A stretch of DNA of 64,000 nucleotides from Larix kaempferi (GCA_027924585.1 BSBM01000442.1:4464001-4528000); one strand, 5' to 3'; counted from the stretch's first letter, positions 21,590-33,780 are shown. The notes: generated from the sequence alone by a model not told the origin. Program-made: numbers and translations.

Positions 21590-22721
21590 TGTACTAGAAA
21601 TATCGTCAAGGGATATTGTTGAATTGTGTAATTGAAGAAGAAACATAAGGCATCATCACATAATTTCATAAAGGAGTATGTGGAGGTCATCATGCTTGGA
21701 GAGCCACAACATACAAAGTGTTGAGGGATGGATATTATTTGATAAAACTATTTTATGATACTAACCATATTGTGAGATCATGTGTAGAATGTCAAATGTT
21801 TGTAGGGAAACAAAAATTGAGACCTTTGTCCCTAAGGCCTGCCATTACATCAACACCTTTCCAACAGTGGGGTTTGGATTTCATTGGAGAAATAAATCAT
21901 AACTCCAACAACCAGCATAGAGTGATTTTGATTGCTACAGATTATTTTACAAAGTGGGTGGAAGCCATCCCCACTAGATTGGACAATGAAAATGTAATCA
22001 TGAAATTCCTGGAGGAAAACATTTTCTCAAGGTTTGGATGCCCAAGGAAGATAATTACTGACAATGCTCCTACTTTCAAATTTGTTAAAATGATAGAATT
22101 CTGCCAAAATTATAATGTTGAAATGGGCCATTATACTACCTATTACCCCCAAGGGAATGGCTTAGCTGAATAATCTAATGAAATATTGTTGAGGATTATT
22201 AAGAAAATGCTAACGGAGAACAAAAAGGCATGGGATGTAAATCTCAGGTATGCTTTGTGGGATGATAGAATAATTTTCAAAAAATCAATTAGTGCATCTC
22301 CTTTTCAACTAGTGTATGGAAGAAGTCCTACCTATTCAGCTAGGGTTACCAGTACTTAAAGCTAATCCAACATGAAACAGAAGAATCAAACAACATGGTG
22401 AGGAGAATCTATGAGTTGATAGAACTTCAACAGAAAAGAGAGCAGGTAAATATAAAATTACAGGAACACCAAAGGAGGATTAAGAAGACCTTTGATAGAA
22501 GAGCTTTGGAAAGAGATCTTCGCCTAGGATATTTAGTCCTAAAATGGGATGCAAAACGAGAAGATAGAGACAAACATGAAAAGTTTGAAAATATCTGGAT
22601 AGGCCCATACATCATTGTTGAAGTGATGGAAAACAACACCTACAAGCTCCGTGAATTGGAAGGAGAATTGGTAGAAGGCACTGTCAATGGCAGGATTCTC
22701 AAAAAAAAAAAAATGTATTAA
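21590..22721 (+). pseudogene. Ty3 integrase (broken)
   Basis: The zinc-binding HHCC region lies at about 21,660-21,800 (FHKGVCGGHH, then CVECQ). The catalytic core in 21,718-22,173 has QWGLDFIGE with the first Asp, KIITDNAP with the second and YYPQGNGLAE with the Glu. The core is followed by a degraded stretch and a C-terminal frame (22,395-22,721) with IWIGPYIIVEVMENNTYKLR, the SH3-like end of Ty3 integrases. No chromodomain is seen. Stops at 22,171 and elsewhere inactivate it. It ends pol; ORF copy B begins about 1.2 kb further on. Confidence 0.85.
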
Positions 22722-23918
22722 GTCTAGGTTCGAAAAAGCTATGTACATAGTAGAGTAATAGTATTTTTATAATGTTGTTATGCAATTTTACAATATTTTA
22801 TTTCCTTTCATTTCGAGCTCAATGTAAATAAATAAATTGTTGAGCTAAAGTTTGATTTAGTGTGATCATCATCTCACCAAAGGAGAAGACCCCATAGTCC
22901 AATGAAAAAGGACACAAGTCTATTGTTCTTAGAGTCCTATAGAGCAAACCTCTGTCCATGTGGATCCGATGTTAGTATATGGATTTTTCTCCATAAAAAT
23001 ATCATATGGATCTATTATGCATGCCACATATGTTTTGTTTTCATCTCCTGGAAGCTAAAAAGTTCAAAGAAAAACAACGAAGACCTTAAATATGACCAAA
23101 AACTAGCGAACAAGGGCTTAAAGATTGGTGCTATAGAAAAGAGAGAGGTCGTCTGTTAGATAGGGATCTCATCTAATAGCCCAAATATTATGCGTGCCCA
23201 TAAAGTGCAAGCAGGTTAAAGGCAAAGAGCACATGAGCAAGTTCAAGGGGGCTTGATCTAGATCAAAGGCCCAAATCAAAAGCACGTCAATGAGTTGAGC
23301 CCACCAAAAAGTGGCCTTGGGCGATCTTTTTCCTTAAAACCACCAAGGACACATGCTCCTTGGTGATTGGATGCACCTCCTAGAGCGCAGTTTTCCTAAA
23401 CCTCAACTATCGATGCGTTACCACTTTGGGAAACCAGAAGTGGCATCCACCCACTTTTCCAAAGTGATCCATAGCTCATCCGCCTGCCAGCATACCCCTT
23501 CATCCCGCCTACCAATTGTCATATGGACCCCACTTTTCTTTATCGTCTCTCTGATTTCCATCTGTCATATGGGTCCCGGTACTGTTTTTTTTCCCTCCAC
23601 CTCATTTTCCAATGTGTAAAGTGCATTTTTACCGAGGGGATAAAACATTTTGACCTATTTTAAAATATTATTATTTCTTTATCCCAAAGAAGCATGTTCC
23701 TGATAAACTAGCGTACCAGATCAACCATGCTTGAAGACTACCTCTCCGAGTTAGCATCCAAGCAGTCCAAGTCATCTGCCAGGTTTCATCTGGGTATCTT
23801 TCTGTCACTATTGTCCAGCACTATTGGTAAAACCTTGTTTCTGCCATTAATTTAGTGAAGCCCTAATTCTGTAAATTTACCCTAATTTCACTAAAATTCA
23901 CTAAACCAATCATTTGAA
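22722..23918 (+). other. Spacer between integrase and ORF copy B
   Basis: 1.2 kb without a credible reading frame. It could be the non-coding spacer commonly found between pol and the extra ORF of Athila-type elements, or alternatively an LTR if the unknown ORF lies 5' of gag. I found no direct repeat of it elsewhere in the window and no good primer-binding site at its end, so I favour the spacer reading. Confidence 0.45.
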
Positions 23919-25985
23919 ATGGAACCCAAATCCAAGGTATCCCTTCTGAATCCCTGTTTCTGAGGGGAAGAACATGTACACGATCACGAAGTTGATCTTT
24001 TTGATACTGTCATCACTAATTTTGATATGAGTGAAACCATTAGAGAAGCTAAGACCCTAGCATTTGCTGACCAAGATAAGTTTAAGCTATGTTATTCAAA
24101 TTTCACCCAGATAGCTTTCCCCATGTCTGTGGTTTTCCCTAAGTTTGTCACCTAGTGTTTCAAACATTACTGCCCCACCAAGTGGGTGATTTTGTATTTT
24201 GATATGTCCAAAAGCCTTTTCTTCAAAACCACAAATTCCCTCAAAAGAATGTTCTGTATGCCAGAGTCTTTATCCCCCTATACTTTCAGCGAAAAAACCC
24301 TGGCAAGTGCTTTTAACACTCTTGGCTCTTATGAGCATCACCAGTTACTGTCCAAACACCTAGATCCATGGATGGATGTACCTACCACCCTGCCTCCTTA
24401 TGCCACTACTGTTTTCTCTGAAACCTCCAGAAGAGCCATTTCCATTATATACACAATTGTGGGTTTAGAAGATAATGAGTCCATGGATGAAGTAACCCTA
24501 GGCATTTTGCTAAAGTTGACCATGGAACCTGGTAAGAATCCTCTATTTGACCTCTGTATCCACTTGGCTTATAAAATCCATTAACAATTGGAGGAATTTC
24601 TTGCAATTGAATACTTTAGGTTATCGTCATACCTGTTCTTCATGTTCTTTTATCATAATTTTGAAAGTTTCAAACACATGGGCCTGAAGACCACTGATGA
24701 ATAGGGAATACAAACTCCAGTATAAGAGTGGACATTATTGGTCCTCATAAGAGAAGATAATTCCAACTTCTTAGAATTTATAGACAAAGTGATGAGCATT
24801 GCATACAGCCTAATTCATGGTAACTCAATCCCAAGGATGCTACCAGATAATAAGAGATATATTCAATTTACCTCAGAGATCTAGGTGGGCGATTGGTTTC
24901 TTTATGAAAACCACACAATTATTAGGGTCTATGGATTTGAGGAAGAACCTTACAAGTTTCCTACCTTCCTAACACCCATAATATTTGCTATGGAATTTGT
25001 GAGGTAAAAGATGAAATCAAATGAATTGAATTTCAAACATTTCAGACAACATAGGGCATTCCTATTGCCACAAGAAGTGGGACCTCTTATCATAAGAGGG
25101 ATAAATGCTCCCCAATGTGTAGAAGAATACCCAAGTCAGCTGAATTTGGAGAAGGTTGAAAGAGCTGCATATGATCCACATCAGGTTATATCCAATCAAA
25201 GGCTTGAGAATAAAATTTCAGTCTATGTATGCCTAGCCAGACCTTGTTGTGAAAGAATGGCTAATAAAGAAACTTGGGAGGAAGTTCGAGAAGACATAAA
25301 GATTTTTTAAGAAGAAGAAAGACAACAATAGTTGATTGGACAGAAAAGGGTAGCTGAGGAAGCCCAATAAATGGACATTGATCAAGACTAGTAGGGCCTA
25401 GACCCAAAAAGGGACAAAACAACAATAGAAGATGCTGAGTAATCATTAGTGGAAATAACACAGTCAGAATCAGTTGAAATACCCAGGGACATCACTAAGT
25501 TGATATAAAAGCCATACTTTACAAGAAAACCCCTAATCCAATATGTTAGTTATCCCTCCATTGAGTTTACCATTCCCCAAAATATACAAGGTTCCTCATC
25601 AGTTGAACTAGTCCCTGTAAGGACAGATATTCAGACTGGTTATAGAAACATCAGGGAGAGAGGACTAAAAATTGAAAAAGAGATAAGACAGGACATCCCA
25701 ACTACAGGAAGAAGACTAATATCAGTTGTTTATCACCAATAAGACACACTCATATTCTCTCTCCTTGAGCATAAAGTGGCAAATCCTATCAAGGTAAGTG
25801 ACTGGAGAGAAAATGAACACATTGCAAACTTTAAAGAGTTTAGTAAGCTAGACAAGATGGAATTTTACAAGCAAACTAGTGATATGATGTGTAGTGAGAT
25901 TGTCAAATCTTAAAAAGAGGAAAGAAAGCTCAGGTTGGCCCTTAAATAATTTGAAAAATTATACAAGGTAGAGAAATGGACCACC
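23919..25985 (+). pseudogene. Long unknown ORF, copy B, segment 1
   Basis: From an ATG at 23,919 a single frame runs through open pieces at 24,186-24,584 and 25,011-25,310, broken only by stops, so decay has been mostly by point mutation. It is the better guide to the N-terminal half of the protein. Seen are FHLGIFLSLLSS-type sequence just upstream in another frame, DQDKFKLCYSNFTQ, LPPYATTVFSETSRRAISII, IVGLEDNES, GDWFLYENHTIIRVYGFEEE and LLPQEVGPLIIRGINAPQ. There is no signal peptide or obvious membrane segment. It is interrupted by a LINE at 25,986. I do not recognise the family; it might relate to the plant transposon-associated proteins found as an extra ORF in Athila and Tat elements. 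Confidence 0.6.
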
Positions 25986-26402
25986 ATCTGGGCTAGCAGG
26001 TGTGGGTGGAGTCTTCTATGACTTTGACAGAAACAAGATGAAAGACTACACATGGGGAAGTGGTAGAAGAATAAACAATAGCGCAGAATGGTTAGCTCTA
26101 ACAAAAGGACTAGAGATAGCAAGGGGGAAGGCCTCACTGAATTAGTAGTTTGTGGCGATTCTATGTTGGTCATAAGGGATGCTAGGAAATTGATCATGAA
26201 CATAAAGAGTCCTGCATCTAAATTCCACAGTATTCTTAAGTGTCTTGTTAGTGAATTCAAAACTATAAGTTTCCTTCACATCATGAGAACTAGTAATCAA
26301 GAGGCGGATGCGATGGAAAAAAATGGAGTAAGACTAGATCGTGGTGTTCTAGTTAGCAATCACAAGGTGAAAAACAAGGTCTGGATTCCTTGTCTCTATT
26401 AA
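25986..26402 (+). pseudogene. LINE RNase H domain
   Basis: In one frame the start reads AGVGGVFYDFDRNKMKDYTW and NNSAEWLALTKGLEIARG. After a frameshift near 26,125 the frame 26,088-26,402 continues ELVVCGDSMLVI and FLHIMRTSNQEADAME. This is the plant LINE-type RNase H fold, with an Asp-containing first strand, the Glu of the AEW motif and the GDS and EAD motifs. RT and the upstream ORF are missing because the insertion is 5'-truncated. It is broken by the frameshift. Confidence 0.8.
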
Positions 26403-26493
26403 GACCTATCTCTGGGAAAGAATCAACATGTTTTCACCTTTCTATAAATGACCACTCCCGGGATGGAGCCCTGGATATCACAAATTGTAGCAA

Positions 26494-27252
26494 ATGCTTG
26501 AATTTGATTTTTATGCCATAGTCCTAAACCCACTTTGGGGCCTCAATATGAGGGATGGTCGTACTCTTGTTTCACATGGATTCCACATGGGAAGCATGCA
26601 AACATTCACTCTGGGAGACTCTCGAGGCTTGAGGTTATTTATAGAAGGGTACTGTGAAGGTTGGCATCAATTATGCTTCCTTGTGCCTACGACGATGGCA
26701 GATTCTGGTCTTAACTATCTTCTCTGTAAGAAGACTATCCCTCGACATGGCGGTGCTATAATTTCATATTTCAGAAAGCGTTTCCCCTCAATGCCAGGGG
26801 GTTAGGAAGGCACGGATCGTGTGCAATGCAACGAGCAGGTTCAGGATTCTCCGTTCGTTTGTGGTGACTCTGGTGAAAAACAGGGCTTAGTGGGCTCCCT
26901 CAATGGGGTCGAGGATCACTTGACAATCTTGGATGCTCAAAGCCGAGTGATAAGAAATGAGAATTACGATATTAAAAAGGCCCTGCAGCATATGGTAGCC
27001 GTGGAGCAGAAAGCTTGTCTGGAGGCCTGAGATAGCAATAACAAGCTCAACGAGAAAGTGAATAGTCTTGTTGCTATCCTGGACAATGGATGCCCTTGTT
27101 CAATTAATTTGGATGCCCAAATCAGGGCAGTCTATGGCATTGTCAAAAGAATTGAAGGAAAGGTCGACTGCATGCGTATTGAGATGATGGAGCTGAAGCA
27201 AGAGATGCAGAATCATGGCAGCAAAGTTGGAGGCAAGGAAGCAGAGTTCTGA
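26494..27252 (+). pseudogene. Unrecognised ORF in the 3' part of the LINE
   Basis: Three open pieces (26,494-26,805, 26,821-27,030 and 27,058-27,252) lie in the same frame separated by single stops, making about 250 codons. The first part has Cys/Trp-containing sequence (CFLVPTTMADSGL); the second is polar and probably coiled-coil with NKLNEKVNSLVAILD and MRIEMMELKQEMQ. LINEs usually end shortly after RNase H, so this is either an extra ORF, a 3'-transduced host sequence, or a chimera. I do not recognise it. Confidence 0.45.
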
Positions 27253-27616
27253 ATTTAGCATGCAGGATCAGTACCACCCTAGGTTTTTTTGGGTCCCTCT
27301 TTTTTGGTTAGGCTGTGTATTTTATCGATCTTTTGGAAGCAATGTATTTTGCAATAGTTGATATGGATCTCAGCGCTAAGACGTTGACAATCTGTATAAG
27401 TTTCTGTCTGAAATTTCTTGGAAAGTTTACATGAATTTATATGTCTCCTAGGGTTAATTTTTGTGAAAAAGATGTAGAATTGTCAAAGATGAAGGTAGAG
27501 TCATGGTAGTTCTCCACTATCGGGGAGCAGGTATTCTCTTACATTGTGTAACTTTGTTTCTCCTCTCTTTTTTTATATAAAAAAAAATCTTACCTGTTTG
27601 TGTTAAAAAAAAAAAG

Positions 27617-28291
27617 AATGGACCACCAGAGCTAAACAGATCACAATAAAATCATTAGAAGCAAATTTGGTAGCCTTAACAGCTGATCCCTTAGATGGGT
27701 CTCAAATTAAGTCACTCATGGAGAAAAAGGACAATGAAATAGCCACACTGAAGAAGAAGTTAAATATACCCACAATAGATCCAGTGCAGACCGAGGAATT
27801 GAAACAGGTACATGAGGAAAATGACATAATTTATGCTAGCATGAAAGAGCTCCAACAGTTATCTGAGGAAAGAAGAAGAAAGATTGATGAACTACACTGG
27901 AAAATTGCCAATTTTAAATTGGAAAGGACCAAAATCTCCACTAGGGAAGGTACTACGACCTCAACCCCTAAAATTCAAGCAGAGAGTCAGCCAAAAATAC
28001 CAGTCCCTTCATTTCCAATGGAAATTCATCCCACAACGGGTATAACAGAAGCAACAGTTGCAACAGAAGCAACAGTTGCAACATAAGCAACAAAAAGTCA
28101 AATTGAAGCAACGGATATGACAGAGGCTACATGTGAACAACATGCTTTTCCTTTAGAGACTATTGATGTAGATGGAATGGAAGAAGATCATGCAAATATG
28201 AAGTCAAGTCCTCAACCTATTGAAGAAGACAATGACCTAAGAAGCAAACTTGATGAGGCCCAAAAGGAACTAGAAACAAAAGATAGCAGAA
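27617..28291 (+). pseudogene. Long unknown ORF, copy B, segment 2 (truncated)
   Basis: After the LINE the frame resumes: open pieces at 27,667-28,086 and 28,117-28,323 align with copy A from about 14,153 to 14,797, sharing SLMEKKDN, QLSEERRRKIDELH-type and KLDEAQKELETK strings. It is Glu/Lys-rich and probably coiled-coil. It has a CAG at 27,805 where copy A has a TAG stop (14,338). Homology to copy A stops at about 28,291, where chromovirus integrase sequence begins, so the C-terminus and the following LTR are missing. Confidence 0.65.
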
Positions 28292-29634
28292 TTTCGAAAA
28301 GAGGCATGAAGGGTATCATTTAGAAGAGGATGGACTTCTTATTTATAGAAATCGAATTTATATTCCAAATGTGGTAGATTTGAGGAGAGTTGTTATAGAT
28401 GAAATCCATAAAATGCCATATTCTGCTCACCCAGGATATCATAAAACAATTGCTACAGCTAGGAAACAATATTTTTTGCCAGTAATGAAAAAGGATATTG
28501 CTAAGTATATATCCAAATGCATGAAGTGGTAGCAAGTGAAAGTTGAGCATCAACACCCAACAAGTTTGTTGCATCCCTTCCCAATTTCGTAATAGAAATG
28601 GGAACTAATGTCCATGGATTGTATTATGGGTTTTCCAATGACTGTGAAACAACATGATTCCATCATGGTTGTGGTGGATAAATTGTCAAAATCATCACAC
28701 TTTATTCCAGTTAAATCCATGTATAAAGCAGATGCCATTGCAAGTATTTTCATGAAGGAAATTTTCAGATTTCATGGATTTCCTAAGGCAATAATTTCAG
28801 ATAGAGATACCAAATTTACTTCATTTTTTTGGAAAAGACTTTTTGCAGACTTGGGAACACAGTTGAATTTTAGCATTGCCTACCATCCATAAACAGATGG
28901 ACAAACTAAAAGAGTAAATCAGATTCTTGAAAACATGCTTCACATGTATGTGATGGACAAACCATCAAAGTGGGAAGATTATCTACACTTGGTAGAGTTT
29001 GCATATAACAATGGGAAACAAGCTTCATTGGGCATGAGTCCATTTGAATTTTTATATGACAGAAAGTGCAGGACACCAGTGACATGGGATGATCCAGTGA
29101 ACATAATTATAATTGGGTAATAATTGCTTAAGGAAATAGAACAAGAGGTTGCAAAAATTAGGCAAAATTTAAAGGTAGCCCAAGATAGGTAGAAAATAAT
29201 AGAATGCATAGATAATTCAGTGTTGGGGATCATTTTTACCTTAGAGTGAGGCCAAGGAAGAGTTCTTTGAAGCTTGGAATTTGTGCCAAGCTATCTCCAA
29301 GATATTATGGGCCATTTGAAGTGCTTGAAACAATAGGGCCAGTTGCATATAGAATTGTATTTCCTGTTAACACTAGAGCTCATAATGTTTTTCATGTTTC
29401 TTTGCTTGAGAAATATGTACATGATCCTAACCATGTGATTGATTGGATGTGATTCAAGTGGAACCCGAGGGAGATTTCCAAATTGAGCCATTATACATCC
29501 TAGATAAGAAGGTAACATTGCTCCGCAACCGAGCCATTAGAAAGGTAAAGGTGCAATGGAAGCACTTTGTTTTTGATGAGGCTACGTGGGAGTTGGAGGA
29601 TGCCATGAAAGAGGCATACCCATTTTTGTTCTGA
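28292..29634 (+). pseudogene. Chromovirus integrase and chromodomain (5'-truncated, broken)
   Basis: Sequence begins in the zinc-binding part of a Ty3 integrase (about 28,300-28,530), continues through the core frame 28,608-28,892 (VVVDKLSKSSHFIPV with the first Asp replaced in the degraded stretch before it, and AIISDRDTKF with the second) and 28,935-29,120 (AYNNGKQASLGMSPFEFLYD), then the C-terminal part (PRYYGPFEVLETIGPVAYR). It ends with a chromodomain at about 29,500-29,634 (KVKVQWKHFVFDEATWE). Stops at 28,530 and 28,890 stand where CAG and CAA are expected. A chromodomain directs insertion into chosen chromatin. Upstream pol and the 5' LTR are absent. Confidence 0.85.
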
Positions 29635-29666
29635 TTTTGAGAAAACATCAAGGATGGTGTTATTCC

Positions 29667-29679
29667 AAGGGGGGAGGGG
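29667..29679 (+). other. Chromovirus polypurine tract
   Basis: AAGGGGGGAGGGG stands two bases before the LTR start TGTAATACC, the usual position and composition. Confidence 0.8.
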
Positions 29680-29681
29680 TT

Positions 29682-31107
29682 TGTAATACCCCCAATTTTG
29701 ACTTGGAATGTATTTAATCAAAATTATGTAAATGATGTAATTAATATGCTAGTATGGATTCCTAGTGTGGAACTCAAGGTCAAGGCTCAACTAGTAAATG
29801 GCTAGGCATGTATGATGTATATATTTTTATTTAGACCATATGATTGGCTTATCATGCCAATTCAAAATGTCTATAAATATTATGTTGGAAATTAATAAAA
29901 TGGTCCAAGATGGCTGTGTAAAGAGCACTAGAGGGGCTATGAGTCCACCAGAGGGGAAGAGGAAAGGGGGCCTATGGGAAAACCAAATCCTATGTTTCCA
30001 AGTGTCAACCTTAGAAAGCATCCAAAATATTCCATGTTCCTTAAATAAGACAATTACCTTCTATTTACAATTAAATCCAAACATTGATTGCATATGTGAG
30101 GTTCATGGGAAAAGTCACTTCCTGTAGTTATTGAAGAATGGGGGTTTTGACAAGCATGTCAGCTGTAAGAAGTCCTATTTCTTCTATGGTCAAAAGCTAT
30201 GTCAGTTGTCTTTTCACCCTTACCTCATATCCCTTGGAGTCAACACTATTTTGATCATTCTCTCATGCAAGCTTCTACACTGTGTAGAGTTTTCCATTGT
30301 CGTTCATGACCATTACCAAATTGTGTTTAACCCAAAAATTTGAATTTGGAGATAGAGATACATTTTTGGAAGGAAAAATAGATGGTTGTAAGTGAGCATG
30401 GAGGTTGGGAAAGCTAGGAACCTTTACCCATTGAGTTCTTCTACTTTCGTATGCTTGAGAAGCCATGGATTAGTGTTGCATGAGGTTCTCCAATAGCTTA
30501 CAGCAGGTTGGACTCTTACTACACACTGGAAATCACTGTAAGGGTTGGATTTCCCGAGGGAACTGTGGATTAGTGAATGGAAATTCCTTCCTTGTGTTGT
30601 TTGGGGAAGTTGGAAGGAGTACCATGGTTGTGAAGGCTTAGTGAGACCCCTGTAGAGATCTAGTTGAGCTTTTGGCTAAGCACAATGAGAAGAATGGGTT
30701 GTGGAATGAGAGAGAGAAGCTTGTAGGTGTTTCCTTCACCGTGGTGGCCTCATATACCAGCTTGGGAGTGGCCTCTCAGCAGAAAGAGTATATGCTGGAT
30801 AGAGTGCCTATGGCTGGGTGGAAAATTGCTCTTACACAATAAGTTGCTTGGATCTTCTTTTTTAAAGAAAAGTATTCTTGTGTATTTGATGTGCAATGAT
30901 TTTATTTGTATGCATATAATAATAATGCCTGTAAATTGCATGTTGTGTGTGTGGACTTAGTTCATTCCACTGTGTGTTTTATTTTCATGTTTGCACATGC
31001 ATTTTAGCTGTTAAGAATTCATAATTATGGTTATGGGGAAAAATATTGAGGCCCCGATTTAGTTAATGTCCCCTCTGATGACCATATTGAGGGATGGGGA
31101 CATTACA
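29682..31107 (+). repeat. Chromovirus 3' LTR
   Basis: 1426 bp from TGTAATACCCCC to GGGACATTACA, with short inverted ends TGTAAT/ATTACA. It follows the chromodomain and polypurine tract directly. Parts resemble the LTR at 44,978-54,859 (for example CTAGTGTGGAACTCAAGG at about 29,762 against 45,056, and the CTCTCAGC..AAAGAGTA stretch at about 30,773 against 53,791), so the two belong to related families. Confidence 0.75.
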
Positions 31108-32463
31108 CTCTCTCATTGGATGCACCAAGCAATACAATGAATATGAAATTATATAGTCCAAGATCTCAATGAAGGAGGGATTCACCGTTACTGTTGTTAC
31201 AACATCAAGCACAAGTACAACGAGATAATAAACCGACTATGGAGGGAGACGCCCTCACCAATTGTCACATCTAATCAATTAAACCATTAATATATGTGTA
31301 TTATATCAAAGGGGGATACGCCCTCTCAACAATCATCTATTCAATAAAAAAATCATTTAAATAAAGAAATGAAGCAAAATCCCTCAAAATATATTGCCAT
31401 CAAACAATAATAATATATGTATATACATACAGGCAGTCAATCCCTTATACACTAGTTCCAAGAGCAATAGGGAGGGGCATATAATCTCCTCAAGAGGCTG
31501 CTCCTCTCCCTCACTCCCCAGAACCAAGACCAATACAATCAATTCGACATGAATAATGAGGAACCAATGGAACCAGAATGGTTCCCTATTCCATCCAATA
31601 AAAGTAACCCCAAACCACTAGGCTCTTCTTTTTCTTAAATACAAATTCAACACCCTCTTTTCAATTCATATTTATGCCAAAATAAAATAAATGTGAAACC
31701 ACTTTTTGGATAAGCTGCCTGTCCCCCCCCAAAAATAGCCAAATAGAAGAATCTAGAATAATTAAATTAAACATGCCACATATACTGAAAATAAAAATAA
31801 AAAGGAAAATGGAACCACCATTAAGACAAGTGGCCTATTTCCTCAAAATAGACAAGGAGATACTCATCAATGTAACCATGGCCATCCAAGTGGCATAAAT
31901 AGGCCTATAAAAACATACCATCAATAGAAATCCCAAAATCCATATAGGGTATAAATGCCACTTAATAATTATGCTCTTAATTAATAATAATAAAACTATA
32001 TCATCTTAATAACTTAGCGTTACATTAAAATTGATAATAGTACATATTAATTTCCTTCTAGAAAATAAAAGATACATGTCATTAAATTAATAATGAAAAT
32101 TAATTATTTATCAATTAATAATCATATTGCTTACTTATCATTAAGATAAGAAATAATAGTGTATCTCTATTATAGCATCCAAAGATGATTGAACCCATTC
32201 TTACTATAGGTCATATGTGCATTAAACCCTCATTAGATGCCACAAGGTCTTCACTGCTTTGTTTGGGGTTTAAAATTGTATTTCAAATAACCACACCTCA
32301 TGTTCATTCATTAACTAACATAACTGGGGCTACAATGTGTTAATTATCAATGATTGTTAGCAGACTACACATCTCTTTCACAATACATATATTATGATTC
32401 CAAAACATAAATATAGAGTTATAAATCTGTAGAAGGCCCAATAGTCACAGAGCTGAAAGCTAA
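31108..32463. other. Unresolved stretch between two chromovirus LTRs
   Basis: No frame of note. It lies just downstream (on the - strand) of a primer-binding site, so it should be the start of the internal region of the - strand element, but no gag is recognisable. It is AT-rich with poly-pyrimidine patches, including an 8-base C run near 31,725. Confidence 0.4.
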
Positions 32464-32475
32464 GCCTTGATACCA
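32464..32475 (-). other. Primer-binding site of a - strand chromovirus
   Basis: The - strand reads TGGTATCAAGGC three bases (GAG) after the LTR end. The same GAG spacer precedes the site at 54,863. It fixes the orientation of the neighbouring LTR. Confidence 0.7.
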
Positions 32476-33018
32476 CTCTGTGGTGTCCCCAACTCCTAAA
32501 CCAAAAACAAGGACACTTGGGAATTGAAGGGGGAGGATGAATAAGGGTAACATGCACAATGGATTAAGGGTAACTAAGCCAACATGTCAAAAATCACATA
32601 AAATAAAACATTCGTCCTCTTTAATTTGAAATGCAAGAATACAATGCAAATCATTCACCAAAGCACATGCTATGCAAGGTAGAAGCAAGCATTAAATGCA
32701 AGTAGATATGAAAAAGCTAAATAAATTAAAATGATTTCAAACATGATATATCAGATCTATTATAGCCATTTAAACTTTAAAATAATCATATATGTAAGCC
32801 ACCATAAACAATGCAAATAAATAGATCTACAGGCTGCCACAATCAACCATGTTAACAATGTTAAAAATCAGATCTACTGAATGGCACCTACAACCATATT
32901 AACATAAACAAAACTAGATATGAAGGATGCCATCTACAACCATATACATGATAAATAGATCAAATCCCATTGTTGCCACCTACAACCATGTAAATGAAAA
33001 CAAAATCAGATCCATGAG

Positions 33019-33040
33019 CACACACACACACACACACACA
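33019..33040. repeat. (CA)n microsatellite
   Basis: Eleven CA dinucleotides in a row inside the LTR. Confidence 0.95.
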
Positions 33041-33727
33041 TATAAAATTGTAGTAAATAAGCATATAACAAAATACCCATCTTAATGAAAAGCAACTATC
33101 TTCAACATGACAATGTTCTATCCAGCCATAGACATGCCATGCTCATGCATCTTCAACATGAATGTCACCCCCAACCCGAGGCCTTATATCCACATGAGAG
33201 GTACTCTTAAACCAAAATGTATGATGCGCTCATCTCAACACTAAGAGCACTGCCACACAAAAACAACTGTATCTCAATCATACGGAAACCTTTTTTAGTG
33301 AAACAAAAAGTATTCCTTACTGGAAACAATGTTCCAAACGCAATGGAATAGATCTCACAACCCAAAAATTCTTAGAAATATATAAACCATAAATTATGGT
33401 TGCACCCTTCTCAACAACATGAGAATACCACAACTACACCTTTCACCATATCAACTTTCCCTTCCATCTACTCTACCTGGCAATTTGTAAATCCCCTCAC
33501 TACACAACCCTCAGGATATCACCACCCTCACCATGACTTTACGAGCTAGATTGGACATAGACAAGCAATGGGATAAGGACTCATGTTGGGTAAGCATAGA
33601 TCAATCTTCAGTCCCCATTACAGGGTATTCAAAACTCATTACATGGCCTTCAATATTCTTGCAATACAATGCATCTCCTACTCAAGAGCACGTATTTCCC
33701 AGACAAGAGAGCATTGCGCTGCATTGG

Positions 33728-33780
33728 AGAGCTCATAGAGAGAGAAGAAGAAGAAGAGAGAGAGAAGAAGAAGAAGAGTG
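33728..33780. repeat. GA/GAA-rich tract
   Basis: Alternating GAGAGA and GAAGAAGAA runs, repeated once. It closes a frame reading Glu/Arg-rich residues that I do not regard as a gene. Confidence 0.85.

Larger units (their letters stand above)
25986..27616 (+). mobile_element. 5'-truncated LINE inserted in ORF copy B
   Basis: The 1.63-kb block is flanked by the 11-bp duplication AATGGACCACC (25,975-25,985 and 27,617-27,627) and ends in an A-rich tail (27,604-27,615). Copy A is uninterrupted at the matching site (about 14,150). Variable-length duplication, poly(A) tail and 5' truncation are the marks of LINE retrotransposition. Coding content is an RNase H domain, then an unrecognised ORF near the 3' end. 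Confidence 0.9.

Noticed and set aside
22722-23918. LTR between integrase and ORF copy B
   Set aside because: No second copy, no clear TG...CA ends, no primer-binding site before 23,919. A spacer fits better, though I cannot exclude an LTR.
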